64,000 bases of DNA, taken from positions 7,671,011-7,735,010 of the forward strand of contig JAQFVV010006221.1 in the NCBI GenBank assembly GCA_028023455.1. Direction: 5' to 3'. The notes under the pieces are model-generated. The model searched no databases. It saw only the letters and a program-made list of their open reading frames with translations, and was not told where the DNA came from. The DNA comes from Epiperipatus broadwayi (Eukaryota > Onychophora > Udeonychophora > Euonychophora > Peripatidae). Numbering within the stretch: position 1 is the stretch's first letter; each line of letters opens with the position of its first letter. Both the position numbers and the translations under genes were made by a program. Positions 1 to 11,874 of the stretch are shown piece after piece.

Positions 1-46
1 TGACCTTAAATCAGTCTAACTCCTCACACATTTTAATTATATGTTA

Positions 47-246
47 GACTATTTCTATGTCTAATATTATTTGTTAAATACTTTTTTAAAATTTCAAACA
101 TTATTTAAACTTTTCAAATACATTCAATTATTTACAATAGCATACAGATTTAGTGTTAACAGTTGAACGTATTTGAAAAGTTTAAATAAAGTTTGAATTT
201 TTCTAAAAGTATTTAATAATTAATATTAGATAATAAATAGTCCAAC
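47..246. repeat. Imperfect hairpin related to a SINE 3' tail
   Basis: The left arm (about 47-122) and right arm (about 168-246) are inverted copies of each other with scattered mismatches. The right arm contains gtttaaataaagttt and ends aatagtccaacat, which also occur in order at the 3' ends of the SINEs at 38.9-39.0 kb and 56.0-56.1 kb. I infer two opposed SINE tails or a foldback derivative. The rest of the first 370 bases shows nothing else. Confidence 0.5.
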
Positions 247-375
247 ATCTAATTAAACAAGTAATTGATTTCAAGATATTACAAATTATTTTTTTAAATT
301 AATTTAATGATAAACAAAATAAGAAAATTTAAGAATTAAATAACTAAGAATGGTTCTAAAGATTATAAAATTGTT

Positions 376-1234
376 CATCATCATCATTTTTAATTGTTAT
401 AGACTTATTGCAGGGTGATTATCTCACTAAGTTTAATCTTCTTATTCTGATTCATAGCCTCTGTTATCCACATCATATCTGCTAACTTTTTTTATTCTAA
501 CCATTCATTTGACATGCAATCTCTTTCTAGACTCTTTTTACAATCTCTTGACATCCACTTTAAGTCTTCAACTGCTTGTCTTTTATTTCTCTTATAGAAA
601 TATATCTCAGCTCCATTGCGGTTTCTTAATTCTTTTGATGATACTTGTTTGTTTTCTTGTCACATATTTCATTTTTAATATCACCTTGTTATTTCCAACA
701 TAATCTCTTCATACTTTGTTGTATGATCTGATGTATAATGTATTGCTCTTTTGTTAAGCATCTAAGTCTTATATCCATAAATAAGAATTGGTAAAACACA
801 TAAGGATGTTTTAATTTAATAGTTAGTTATTTCTACCAAAAACATTTGATACGAGTTTAATTCTATGATTAATTTCATCCATTATGCTCCAATCGTTATT
901 AAAAATCTGAGCAATGTATTTGTAGCTATTAATTTTTTCTAATTCATGATTATCAATCATTATTTCTTGTTTCTGAGAAAATTCATTGAATTTTACTTTG
1001 TTTTTTTTTTTGTTTTTTTTTAGCATTTTCCTTTAGTTCTACTTTTTTACTTTCATCTGATAATTTACATATTTTCTGAAATTTATAAGTATTATTTGCA
1101 AAAACAACTAACTGTACTCTGACATCTATAAAATCAAAATAATTTAAATCAGATCCATGTATTTTCATTTTTTTAGTTTCCCATTTCAAGTCCAAAATAC
1201 TTCTTGTAAAATTATGATTATTTATTAAGTGCAT
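376..1234 (-). pseudogene. Decayed RTE-type LINE, 3' part of reverse transcriptase ORF
   Basis: Minus-strand reading frames give VFANNTYKFQ (within 1234-983), then KINSYKY, MDEINHRIKL and FGRNN (within 1026-823). The same order occurs in the plus-strand LINE at 34.5-34.8 kb: FADDVIVFANN, VNNYKY, YEINHRINL, FGRN. These lie just after the catalytic FADD motif in RTE-type LINEs. Frames are broken by frameshifts around 990-1030, where there are long T runs, and the FADD motif itself is damaged. On the minus strand the copy runs down to a gatgatgatgat run at 376-387, a plausible LINE 3' tail. The 5' half is absent. It cannot make a working protein. Confidence 0.6.
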
Positions 1235-1252
1235 AGGTAGTATATAAATATT

Positions 1253-1564
1253 TTTAGAGAAAGGCTTTAACTTTTATCATATGCACCTTTAACATTTATA
1301 ATGGTCAAATAATGTCTTTTTTTGACTATAGAGGGACTTCTCACACCTTGACACAAGATAGTGATTTTATAAAGATAAGAATGACCATCTTATCTTTAAT
1401 CTGAATTCTCACTTATATAGGCCAATCTGAAGCATCTTATCTTTATAAAGTTGCTATCTTTTGTCGAAGTTTGACAGGTCCCTCTATAATAAAAAAAAGA
1501 GATCGTTTGACTATTATAAATGTTCAAGTTACATATGATAAAGGTTAAAGCCTTTCTCTAAATG
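1253..1564. mobile_element. Foldback MITE with long terminal inverted repeats
   Basis: The termini TTTAGAGAAAGGCTTTAAC are inverted at both ends, and the arms pair imperfectly over roughly 120 bases each, including an internal motif reading gagggac on the left and gtccctc on the right. There is no coding capacity. Related half-copies lie at about 4464-4637 and 58250-58400, sharing gcctatataagt. The element stops just before long terminal repeat A. A DNA-transposon-derived MITE is likely; I could not establish a superfamily or a clear target duplication. Confidence 0.65.
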
Positions 1565-1582
1565 TATTTGCATACTTCCCAT

Positions 1583-4293
1583 TGAAACAGTAAGGTCTGC
1601 TTTGCAGATCTTCATTTCACCTTTTCTCACCTACTTCCTACCCTCATACCTTAGTTTGAACCCCAATCTATCGTAGTGTGTCTGCAATACACTTATATAC
1701 CGAAAATCCCGCCTAATTTTAAACCACGAGCACAATGCTTGTATTATATATATAACTTATTCCCAAATAAAATAAAATATTATGAATTATGTATTTGTTC
1801 ACATAATTTACATTTATTAAAAAGTAAGTTATATAAGTCGTAATTGCGCACACACTATGATATGCATTTTAAAACATATCAAAATTGTAAATTGTTAAAG
1901 TTATTTTGTTTGAGTCTATTTACAAATATATTACTGTCATAATATATTTTGATTTAAAATAAAATTCATTTAGTAAATATTATTTAGTAAATAGATTCAA
2001 ATATTGCAATTTAAAAAGTAAACTCATTTTCTTTAATTTAATAAAAGTTATTCCAAATATTTCATTAAAATCAATGAGGGACAATAGTTTAATTAGTAAA
2101 TGTTGTATAAGTTTATCTAAAAACAGCAGATGTCCACTTAAGGTTTTCTTTAATTAATAAAAGTAATTTTAACTAAATCTAATTTGTAATTCGAATGTCG
2201 ACAGGGAAATTAACAAAAGAAATTAATTAATGTTGAATTCCTTTAGACATTCCGATGATTTAATTACAGCTGATAAGTCCGATATTTTTGTAATGCTCCA
2301 GAACAGTTCTATTGTTAAATTCCACTATAAAAAGGAGGTTTTTCTTTTGTTCTCCAGTTAGTTAGTTGTTTTTTTATTCTAATGTGTCTAAGAGAAATCA
2401 TTCTATGTTCTATTCTAATATTTTGCTAACCTTGACATGTCCGAGTAGAGGTGTTAAGATGGCTATGTCCCCTCGGAATAGCCAGCCACTGCTCCATACC
2501 ATCGGAAGTGATCACCCGGACCCCGGAACTGCTGCTGCTGCTGCCAAAATATGAACATTCCAGATTTTGCTGCTGCATTATAAAACCTGCCAAACATCTA
2601 CCTGCAAATGCGTCTCCAGAGGTAACCTAAATTAACCCAAGAGCTCTTGTGATTCCTAACTAACATGCTATAGCTATTTAAAATTGTTTTCCTTATATTT
2701 CACATAACTTCATTATGTATTTCTTTAATGTGTTTAAATATACTCAACATTTTGCTCTATCCTTGGGTTAATATTTTCTATTTATAAAGCTTTCTTTTAT
2801 TTTATTATGATAATGTGTCAGAATCATCTTTGACCGAGTGAACTAGTCCCTCTATTGAAAGTAAGACGCCACTATTAAGGCATATTTTAAATTTATAATT
2901 TTCCAATTTATTATCTTGAAAATCACTTGTTCGAGGGCGATTCTTTTTTTTAATGTAATATAATCACATAGTTTAAAATCTACATGTTATTGATTTTAAT
3001 CTAATATAAGAGTATGTGCGAAGTCAATGATTTAAATGTGTCCCCAAATGCATGATTGCGTATATAAATCTATACTTACTTTTCAAACCCGCAAGCATGC
3101 ATTTTCCTATTTTAATTACCGTGTTCTACTTTAATTATAAAGTTCATCATTGACGTCGAGAATGTGCAGACCCTTTTAAATGAATTTCGGGAAATTTGAT
3201 TGGGCATTTCTCTTAATCCGAGTAAAACCCATTTAGTATGTTTTATATACACTAGTCTCGTATTTCTGGTACATGAATTGGTTGTTGAGACCGCTTTGTT
3301 TTATTTTCCAAGGATTCTTTACACGGCTAAGGCCATTCTCTCCATGCTTGCGGTTTCCAGGCAGAGGGTGCCCCAAATGACACCCCTGGAAATTAAACGC
3401 AATCATCACACAGTCGCTAAGTTTCGGCTGTTCGTCAAAATACGTTCCTACGGGTTAGCGGCGAGATGCCCTCTGTAATTATTCCGGATCTCCAATATTG
3501 TTTTATTTTATATTTATTTTACAAAGCATCAGTGACTTAAACGTGTCACACCCTCCAACTTTAATAAATTCATTATCAGCAATACTGACTTCCCAATGCA
3601 ACTCTATTATTATTATTCTCAAATAAATGCTTTGATCCCATTCCCACTTCGTTGCTTAGTAAGCTTTAGTCCGTGCTATTCTCGAAATCAATAAACATTT
3701 TAGAACACTTAATTTTCAAATATTTTCTTAAACTTGTCTAATTACTCAAAGCACCTCGCACAAGTTCCTATCTTGTCAAGCACATTATCATAACGCTATT
3801 AGCCCAAGGATTAGAATATATCACTTTGCTTTAAAACCTTTTGTCATTTATTGAAATATAATGCAAACAATTATTTAATATGCGTCCCTGTCTCATATAA
3901 GCAGACAGTGGCATTATATATATATTTATATAAATAAATTGTGTGAAATTATTTAAAACTAAATTTGATCTCTTATTTTATTTGATTCCTATCACTGTCT
4001 CGGTCTATATATATATATTTCTGCACTTCTTTTGTAAATCCATAGACTTTAATTAGCCACCCAAACTTCTTTTAGTATAGAGTCTTTTGTTTCTCCCTGA
4101 CCACCAGGCACCGGCCAAAGGTTATACTAGTAGTGGCACCAGATGCGTTATCACATAGATGGCACTATGAAATTTGGACTTTAGATTCGAACTTAGTATA
4201 TCTAGAAGGCAACCCCTCCTAGAATGTTCAGCTTCGTGTCTGGGGTTTGAATTCTGCAGTGTGTTAGCGAGATAGACGATTCTGACCGTTACA
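1583..4293 (+). mobile_element. Long solo LTR-like element, copy A
   Basis: The element begins TGAAACAGTAAGG, ends CTGACCGTTACA and is flanked by the perfect 4-bp direct repeat CCAT (1579-1582 and 4294-4297). TG...CA ends with a short target duplication are the signature of an LTR, and the absence of internal coding sequence makes it a solo LTR. At 2711 bp it is unusually long. It is collinear over its whole length with copy B, at roughly 93-95% identity by eye, and with the more diverged copy C. A TATA box lies at 2326. A GC-richer segment follows (about 2420-2560), and another at 3200-3480. The short frames inside (2366-2554, 3200-3478) are not conserved in length among copies and look non-coding. 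Confidence 0.75.
2326..2334 (+). promoter_or_regulatory. TATA box of LTR copy A
   Basis: TATAAAAAG is followed about 20-30 bases downstream by a pyrimidine-rich stretch (ttcttttgttctcc). It is conserved in copy B at 13437, and copy C has the weaker GATAAAAAAGG near 8585. This is the expected RNA polymerase II promoter position inside an LTR. Confidence 0.55.
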
Positions 4294-4463
4294 CCATGTA
4301 CTTAATAAATAATCACAACATTCCATTAGTTTATATATTTCTAGTATAAAGTTCTCAATATTAACTTGTAAATCGCAAGATTTCACCAAAGTTAATTTGT
4401 AAAGGAAATATTACACAAAAGTGAAGAGACTAACAGCTTCACAGTCCCAAATCAAGATGCTTC

Positions 4464-4637
4464 AGATTGGCCTATATAAGTAGGAATTTAGGTTAAAGAT
4501 AAGATGGCGAGCTTATCTTTATAAAGTCGTTACCTTGTGTTGAGGTTTGAGAGGTTCCTCTATAGTAAAAAAAAATATTGTTTAACTATTATAAACATTT
4601 AAGATGCATATGATAAGACCTTTCTCTAAAAGTATTC
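4464..4637. mobile_element. Half-copy of the 1253-1564 MITE
   Basis: It shares gcttcagattggcctatata, the tcctctatagt motif and the terminal ctttctctaaa with the right half of the MITE at 1253-1564. The left arm is missing. The stretch 4298-4463 shows no feature. Confidence 0.55.
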
Positions 4638-6777
4638 TTGTAAAGTTGTAAAAAGTTTTGGAAATATGAAATTACCCTCTCGGACACCTTTTTCATTATT
4701 AATTTTCTTATTGTCATGTAATCTAATTATTGTGTTATATTTTGATAAATATTTTTCAAATTATTACAATATCCTGAATATATATATATGGTCTGAAATC
4801 TCTATAAATACAAAATATACTGGCAACTCATACTCATTGGTTTTTTTATAACTAAACTCAATATTTGGATAATCTACTATGTTAACGTATTCTTTTGTTG
4901 ATTAGTTTGCTGAAATAGGTTGATATCTTAGTAAATATTTGGTATAGAATTGATAAAAGACTGATATGACCTTTTAAAAATATCTATTTTCTATACTATT
5001 ATTGAATTCATCCAATCATTAAATAGATTTTTATTATTTGAACATTTGGCATATAGTTTGCTGACAAATACCTTATTTCTTCCCCTTCTATTTTCAAGAT
5101 GTTAATAATAATTTTAACATTTCTTGGGAATTTTTATTTTTTTCGTAGGTGTATGTCTCTGTCTCTACTCTTCATTAAAATGTTTGACAATTCAAATAGT
5201 GTAATTGTAGAAATTATTATTTTTTTATGTATTACCATATAATTCTTTGTATAATTCTTTTATACATTCCATAATGTTATTGTATTTTTAGTAATAATTT
5301 CATTTTTACTTTCTATTGCTGAAACAACTTTGAGGCTTTTATTCCCTTTGTAGATTATTAATTCACACTTATGTTTAATATAACATTATTAACTCCTTTT
5401 TTGTATCATTTTACAGAATTTTAGACATTCCATTTTTTTAATGGATTGTTTTAAAAAATTTTAATTTTTTTCTTTTTTTCAAACATTGTATCAGATGAAA
5501 CTTTTGTGGCTCAAAAAACTATGCCTATAAGCATAACAGCGGTCAAAGACAATTTTTCTATTATTTAGGCAACTTTCATTTCAATAAACATTTATTTACT
5601 AAATACTATGATTACACAGATATCATTCTTGTTATAGATGGAAGCCATGGGAATTTTCTTGATTATTGTTCCGTGGAAATGAGGAATGGTTGCACATCAA
5701 ACTGGATCGTTTTCAGTCTTAGCTTATTTATCATTTTGTTTCCATAATTGTTTGAGTACAGGTAGTAGTGAGTTATCTCATTGTGAGTTGGGAATTAATT
5801 TCTGTTTTTCATGTGGAGTTCTGGGATGTCCAGAAGATTCCACATATCTTCTACAATGCGGCGTGGTCCAATTGTCTCATCTCTTTGTTTAATCTTTCCA
5901 AGATCATTTAAATGATCTAGCAGCAATTTTTATAGATAATACTATATTTAAAACAAATTATAAATAAGCTATTTTTAAATTACTTGTTATAATTGTAGCC
6001 CAAATAATAATTTATTATTTTATGATTTTTTTTATTCTGTAAGTTTTTTATTATTATATTTAATTTATTTCATTTTTCTGCATTTTTTTTAGTTATATAT
6101 TTGTGTATTTTTTAAGTACATATATTTTATTTAATACACATTTTTCCCCTCTATTATATTATTGTTTTCTTCAATAGACATTTTAACCACTCTTAACTTA
6201 TATTATTGTTTTCTTCAATAGACTAATTAAAAAGTAAAAAAAAAAAACATTTTGTAATAACTAGTCTATTTCAGGATGACAGCATTTCCCATAATCCCTA
6301 ATACATGTACATAGATACCCATTTACCAATCAATATTAGATACTAATTAGATTAATTGTATGATTCTTGAAAAGCATTTCATTTGGCTTGGATTTGAATA
6401 AGTCATAGACTTAATAGATGTTTGCATTATCTCTGCATAATGAAGACACTCTAAATAATCTTAACAGGTGCAGTTTTAAGACGTCCCACAGGTTAAAAAT
6501 TGACAGGCCCAGCCCCAATTTAATATATTTATTAATAATTTAAAAATCATAACTTCGAAATTTATTTTAAATAATTACATTATCTTGTTTGTATTAAAAA
6601 GGCAAAACAACAACTTTTTTTTTTTAAAATAGAAAACTCAATAATGGTATAAAAATTTATGAATTTTGTACAAATATTGGAACATTATTCATAATTCGAC
6701 TAAAAGAGAATATTAAACTTTCCATTTAAATAATAGCAATGCATTTTATAAATATTACATAATTTATTTTATTTTAA
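4638..6777. other. AT-rich sequence with no recognisable gene
   Basis: Mostly low-complexity A/T. A short GC-richer patch (about 5640-5890) has an open minus-strand frame, interrupted by stops, that I could not assign to a family. Around 6130-6230 there is a direct repeat of a ttattgttttcttcaatagac block, about 50 bases apart. I see no RNA gene. Confidence 0.5.
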
Positions 6778-7116
6778 AAGTTAATTTTATAATAATTGAA
6801 ACACGGGCTTAATATTTACCATGTTTCTATATATGTAATATAGGGTATATGAGCACAGACTTTCACATGACCCACTACTCTCCATTCTATCTAATAACAC
6901 TGATACACTCAAGCACATATATGCTGAAAAGATAAATAATCACCAATATACGTATTTCATGCTAAACTGATTGCTGGTTTAGCATGAAATACGTATATTG
7001 GTGATTATTTATCTTTTCAGCATATATGTGCTTGAGTGTATCAGTGTTATTAGATAGAATGGAGAGTGGTGGATCATGTGAAAGTCTGTGCTCATATACC
7101 CTAAGTTAATTTTATA
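6778..7116. mobile_element. Inverted-dimer element of hammerhead family 3, with 14-bp TSD
   Basis: Two nearly identical arms (about 6842-6966 and 6976-7103) form a palindrome of about 260 bp. Each arm carries the family-3 segment catgaaatacgtatattgg and the downstream tail. The insertion is bounded by the perfect 14-bp direct repeat aagttaattttata (6778-6791 and 7103-7116), so it is a retrotransposition-like insertion of about 311 bp. The hammerhead core lies at the palindrome centre and is broken: CTGA is followed directly by TTGCTGG, so the rest of the CTGATGA box is lost. Confidence 0.75.
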
Positions 7117-7459
7117 TATTTTACAATATTCCCACATGGAAAGCTGTCTGTTGCCATTTAAAAATTTTATTCAATACAAAAATACTATGTTAGCCTTTAC
7201 ATATTCTATTGTTAAATCTGTGCTCTTAGAAAAAGAAAAATATATGCCCATCAAGATCTGAAAATTCTGTTAAAGATTGCTGTAAGAAACATTACTAAAA
7301 CACTGAAATCAATTCCTTTGCCTTTCTTTCATGCAACTTCTTAAAATATATTAAAAGTTATTAAATAGACTATGATTATTACTAACGCATTGCCTTACAC
7401 ATCAATATATTCCTCTGATGTTTAACTAGAAAATTATTCAAACAACAGAATTATAGAAC
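7117..7459. other. AT-rich spacer
   Basis: I see no gene, RNA or repeat that I can support in this stretch. Confidence 0.5.
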
Positions 7460-7580
7460 AAAAATCAAAGTGTTGTTAGCTGAGAGGTCATCACAGCAGC
7501 TTTGCAAGCAAGTAGTTGTTTGCAGACAGTTGTGGGTTCGCATCCCGGCCAATGTTATGACATATGAAAAAAAAATCAAA
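7460..7580 (+). mobile_element. tRNA-derived SINE with 10-bp TSD
   Basis: The tRNA-like head begins tgttgttagctgagaggtca and has a clear B box, GGGTTCGCATCCC, followed by ggccaatgttatgacatatg and a poly(A) run. It is flanked by aaaaatcaaa (7460-7469 and 7571-7580), consistent with LINE-type target-primed insertion. It is a diverged member of the tRNA-Gly-derived SINEs found elsewhere in the window. Confidence 0.7.
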
Positions 7581-7746
7581 TTTCATACAAATTTCTTTCC
7601 CAAGAATCAATAGGAAAGTTACCTGGATATGATCTTATCAGAAAGTATTAGAGTCTCATATAAATAAAAAATAAGTGAATGTAATTAATGAATATTTCAT
7701 CAGTGATAAAAATGAAGGATTTAATAAAAGCATGTAAATTCATCTT

Positions 7747-8008
7747 TCAGCTGGAATCTTTTGTTTTATTTACCATTGTCAAACTTCCTCCACTCACAAC
7801 TCTGATGCCATCCATATCAGATAAATACAATAATGATTATTACTAATCATTTTCGAAACTAGAGATTATCTCTAGCACAGATATAAACTTTGAACCTCAG
7901 TTAAAGATTAATATATCTGATTTTTTATTTATTTTACACACACAGAGTTATTAACCTTTCTCTTTCCCATGTGTAATATCTTTATAGATATAATAAACAC
8001 CTCCATAA
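7747..8008 (-). mobile_element. Upstream unit of hammerhead family 3b, split by LTR copy C
   Basis: The segment with ctccactcacaa, gatgccatcca and gataaatacaata (about 7768-7830) recurs at 10752-10815, just after LTR C, and at 12341. Removing the LTR would place the two copies about 409 bp apart in the same orientation, so the host of LTR C was probably a tandem array of a ~409-bp hammerhead unit. The right end aataaacacctccata is the left half of the block seen uninterrupted at 40590. Confidence 0.55.
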
Positions 8009-10579
8009 TGAAACAGTAAGATTCGTATTCGAATCTTAAGTTTCACCTTTTTCTGTCGTCTCTCACTGACCGGTCTATCCCGCCCAAATTTAAACTTTTT
8101 GATATCGAATTGTGTGTGTAACAATATTAAAAATGTATAAATATATGTAGAATTCAGCATAAACACGCACACATTTCGATCTCAAATTAAATGCAATAAA
8201 TAGGGATAAAATAATATAACTTAGATTTCTTTTAGTTATATAATTTTGTATAATTTTAATCATTTATTTTGGATTATAAAGTTCGTATTTATTGCTTTGT
8301 TTAAATTTCGTTTAATAATAATTCTAAAAATATCTGATGTAATATTTAATTAAAAGTTAAAATAATCTTATGTTCCCTTTTTGTTTTTGAAATTTAAAAG
8401 TATCGATCAGTGATAGATAATAGATTAATTAAAGAAAAATTCCCCAAAATACAATTAGTAAATGTAAAATGTAAACAATAGAACGGCAGCTTTCTTTAAT
8501 TAAAAACCAACTAAATGCATTGATTATCCTCAGGGCAGATTAAGTAGAACCCAAAAATATCTCAACAAAATGTGAAAGATCAAGATAAAAAAGGAGGCCA
8601 TCTTAGACTTGCTGGAGACATTCACTTAAACTTTAGCTTTGCTCTCGATCACTGAGAGTCTCCAAAAATATAAAAATAATTTGTTACTGCCAAGGTATGA
8701 CCGAGTAAAGCACCTAGATTATTCTCCATTGGGTTATGGCCCACCAGATGCTGAACTTTCCATTGCCCGTCATAAATTCACCATGAAGATCTGCTGCCTG
8801 AAATAAATGAAAAAGCTGCTGCTGTTGTGAAATTAAATGAAACGTCTAAATACCAGAAAGAATTGCCACTCATGAACTATTTGCTACTTAACCAATGGAC
8901 TTGGAAAACTTCTTATAAAACAGGTACCTGTCTGTATTCAAACTCTAGAGTACTCTAATAATATGCTATAGCTATTTTTCATATTACTTATCTAAATTTA
9001 TAAAATGTAAAAACTATCATTTGTATAACTAAAACTGAATAATTAACTTAATGTGTAAATTTCTCTACTAATCTAGCTTACCTCATTCTGTCTTGGGTGC
9101 GTATTTCTATAATCTACATTTCTATCTATAGTTATTATTTAATTATTGCATGCTCATAATTATTTCAATTTTCAAAGTTTAAATCTATGATCGCTTAAAA
9201 CAATGAATGCGTGTCAAATTTTCATTAATATTTACTTTCTTTAATAACTTAACTTTCATATAAATCGACATGCATTCAATGCTTCATTTATTGTAATGCA
9301 GGGGTCTACTACTTCGCAAATGGCTGACGTATTAGTTATAGTAATTCCTAAGTTATATATGTTTTGTATTTATTAAATAATCAGTGAATAATTCCAGAAA
9401 ATTACATTTCTTTGAGAGTCACCAACGTTCTTTAGTAAATGTTGATAATGTAGAGCCGAATTAGAAATCTATTTAAATCTCATCATAATCAATTATCAGT
9501 ATACATGTGTTACGTTTTAGAGATGCGATGACCGATTCCGCCGTGAAATTTCCAGATTCTTCACGGTTGAAATTAACCCCAGTTGTCCTACACAAGCGGG
9601 CATAATGGGTGCTCCCATAGGATTTGACAATGTCATGCAGCCAGCCGGCAAATCGCGCCACGTACTGCTTGTCCCTGATTATGCTTATGTGACACCTTAC
9701 TTCATCGGACCGAGGTAGAGACCAGTCTGATATTCTTATAAACCCATTCGCGGCATTGCAGTTTCGATATACTGCCATTCCATATCGCCTTTCTAAAGCG
9801 TACCACGTGTTCCTTTGCTTAATTTTATTATTCTATATATCACTCCGCCTCTGCATTATCTTCGTAATTCACTCTCAAATAAATGTTGGCCCTTAGTTAT
9901 AAATAAGTATTTTAATTAAATAAATGTATGTCTGCCGTTACTCTTATAACCCATACTTTAGACTCTTGCATTGCAAAGGTATAAATTCCCCAAGGCATGC
10001 ATTAGAAATACTTACTCGAGAATTTTAGGTAGCTAGATTACGCCTTCAAATAAATGTATTCCCTTTGTAAACATTACAGTCTCGGAAATACCGCTACTGA
10101 GTTCCCAACATAAAATAATGTGTAAATAAATAAATGTACTCTTTAAAATATAATCATGTCGCAAATTCCACTACTGAAGCTTTCAATCCCTAAAATATTA
10201 TTAGTCAATGTTTTATTAAAATGTATTAATAAATAATTTTAAACTATATGTCTGCAGTTACGTTTCATTTATTCGATACCCATTCTATATAATATTTCCT
10301 CGATTATGTAAATATGAAAGTTTAATTAATATTAGTTTGATTATTGGCTAACTCGAGAATAAAATCATGAATCTCTTGCATCTCCCTGACCACCGTGCCT
10401 AAGGAAATATTTACTAATGTCGCATCAGATGCGTTGTTTCGTGGATTGTATTGTGGAACCGATAAACTATGTTCGAACTCAGTACCACAGGTGGCTTCGC
10501 TACTCGGTGGTGCTGCTGTTCTGTATGGTGGTCGAATTCTGCACTATCTTTACGAGTCACACGTTTTCTGACCGTTACA
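8009..10579 (+). mobile_element. Diverged long solo LTR-like element, copy C
   Basis: It begins TGAAACAGTAAG and ends CTGACCGTTACA like copies A and B, and retains collinear blocks: a palindrome near the start, cccgccaaattt-like sequence, a TATA-like box near 8585, gaccgagta near 8700, and the ctccctgaccacc block near 10383. It is otherwise much diverged and 2571 bp long. Flanks are ATAA (8005-8008) and ATAC (10580-10583), a decayed 4-bp target duplication. The uninterrupted target is visible at about 40595-40620. The minus-strand frame 9778-9473 (101 codons) has a GC content above its surroundings but no family I recognise, and it is not shared with A or B. Confidence 0.65.
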
Positions 10580-11041
10580 ATACTTCCCTATTCTTTTTAA
10601 ATTCATTTAAATAAAGATACAATAAAAAACAAATGCCCCCCAAGATGCATTTCATGCTGAACTAGCACTCATCAGTTGGCCCAGGTCACTATCTCATTTA
10701 TATCTATTATATGAAAAGTATTTATTTAGAGTAAATTGTTACATTTTCATTTACCATTGTTAAGCTTTCTCCACTCACATCTTTGATGCCATCCATTTCT
10801 GATAAATACAATAAGGACATACTCTCTTATATACCTAAATATATTTAATAGAAATGATAGTGAACAGATATGTCAATTATTTTTTGGGGGGGAATTTAAA
10901 ATTCAAATTAAAAGTAAATAATATAAAAAGTGGTGAATGCAACATGTGGTGGAGAGAATAAACAGAGATCAACTTTTAGATAAATAATCAATAAGTGAAA
11001 TAGAAAAGTAGAGGAATTAGGCAAGCTAAAACACCAGCTTA
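10287..11041. repeat. First copy of a ~755-bp duplicated block
   Basis: It comprises the last ~293 bp of LTR copy C plus the adjoining family-3b hammerhead element. It is repeated at 11875-12634 at an offset of 1588-1593 bp, with only a handful of differences. Within it, about 10680-11041 contains cttccataaacaaa-type AT-rich sequence and a G run. Confidence 0.85.
10640..10679 (-). ncRNA. Hammerhead ribozyme motif, family 3b, core intact
   Basis: Minus strand: stem I CCAA (10679-10676) pairs with TTGG (10643-10640). The box CTGATGA is at 10675-10669. Stem II (10668-10654) is GTGCT and AGCAT closing a 5-nt loop. GAA is at 10653-10651. Stem III is the tiny ATGCAT (10650-10645). Predicted cleavage follows C at 10644. 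Hammerheads with a very short stem III are known to act as dimers in animal retroelements. Activity is inferred. Confidence 0.7.
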
Positions 11042-11874
11042 CCATAAATTCTCTTCCATAAACAAAATCTAACCGGTTAGATACAATCCATCAGAAGCAG
11101 CAGAAGTAGCCACCGACAAGAAAAATCCTAGGTATCTGTTTTATTATTATTTACAAGTAGTAGTCACCACTGTAATCCGTTAAATATTGAAGAATAACAT
11201 TATATGAACTCTATCATACATAAAAGGAACTATTGATGTGTGTGTGCGTGAGTTTCAGATGTTATTAATGCTTTATTATTATTTTTGCGAATGAGAGTTA
11301 ATTTAAATGTCTAAGATTATGTTGCTTTGTTCATGAAATATCCTATCATATGTTAATTAAAAAAAAAAAAAAATGTGCATGCGTGAAATTTGGATTTATA
11401 AAATGTTTAGAATGCGTTTATGTTGGTTAGGAAATTATATTTAAACTTAATTGATGTTGATTGAAATAAATTATCTTTAAAATTAAACTTGATCTGTTGG
11501 TCAATTCTTTTTATCAATCTCTTATTAGCAATAAATATCTTTGATTAAAATTAGACTGGGCTGGTTAAGGGAATTGTTTCGAGCGCTGGATTATGAGCCT
11601 ACTACCCGAATATGTTAGTCTTCAGACTAGCTGGCGCCCCGGGGTTTACCCCGAAACAAATAAAGTATTTGGATGGTAGGGGTTTGAATCTAGCAGCCGA
11701 GATGGGCCATTGTTGATAGTTAAAGCTATTAATAAGATCTCCCATTTTGCTCGAACGTGCCGGTTCGTTCACCTAACCTTTATAATATTATAAATGTATT
11801 GTGAAGGAGTTTGAAACCGGCCAAAACTTATATATACGTATAAGTAGGTGGTTTCAGCAGTTCGACCCGGTACA
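11042..11874. other. Spacer with a tRNA-like SINE remnant
   Basis: Mostly AT-rich. About 11555-11710 contains an A-box-like ggctggttaaggg, a tgcgccccggggtttaccccg-like GC-rich stem near 11630-11655 and a B-box-like ggggtttgaatct (11680-11692), suggesting a polymerase III-derived SINE. A second GC-richer bit (11750-11870) contains gccggttcg and accggcc. I could not assign a family. Confidence 0.35.
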
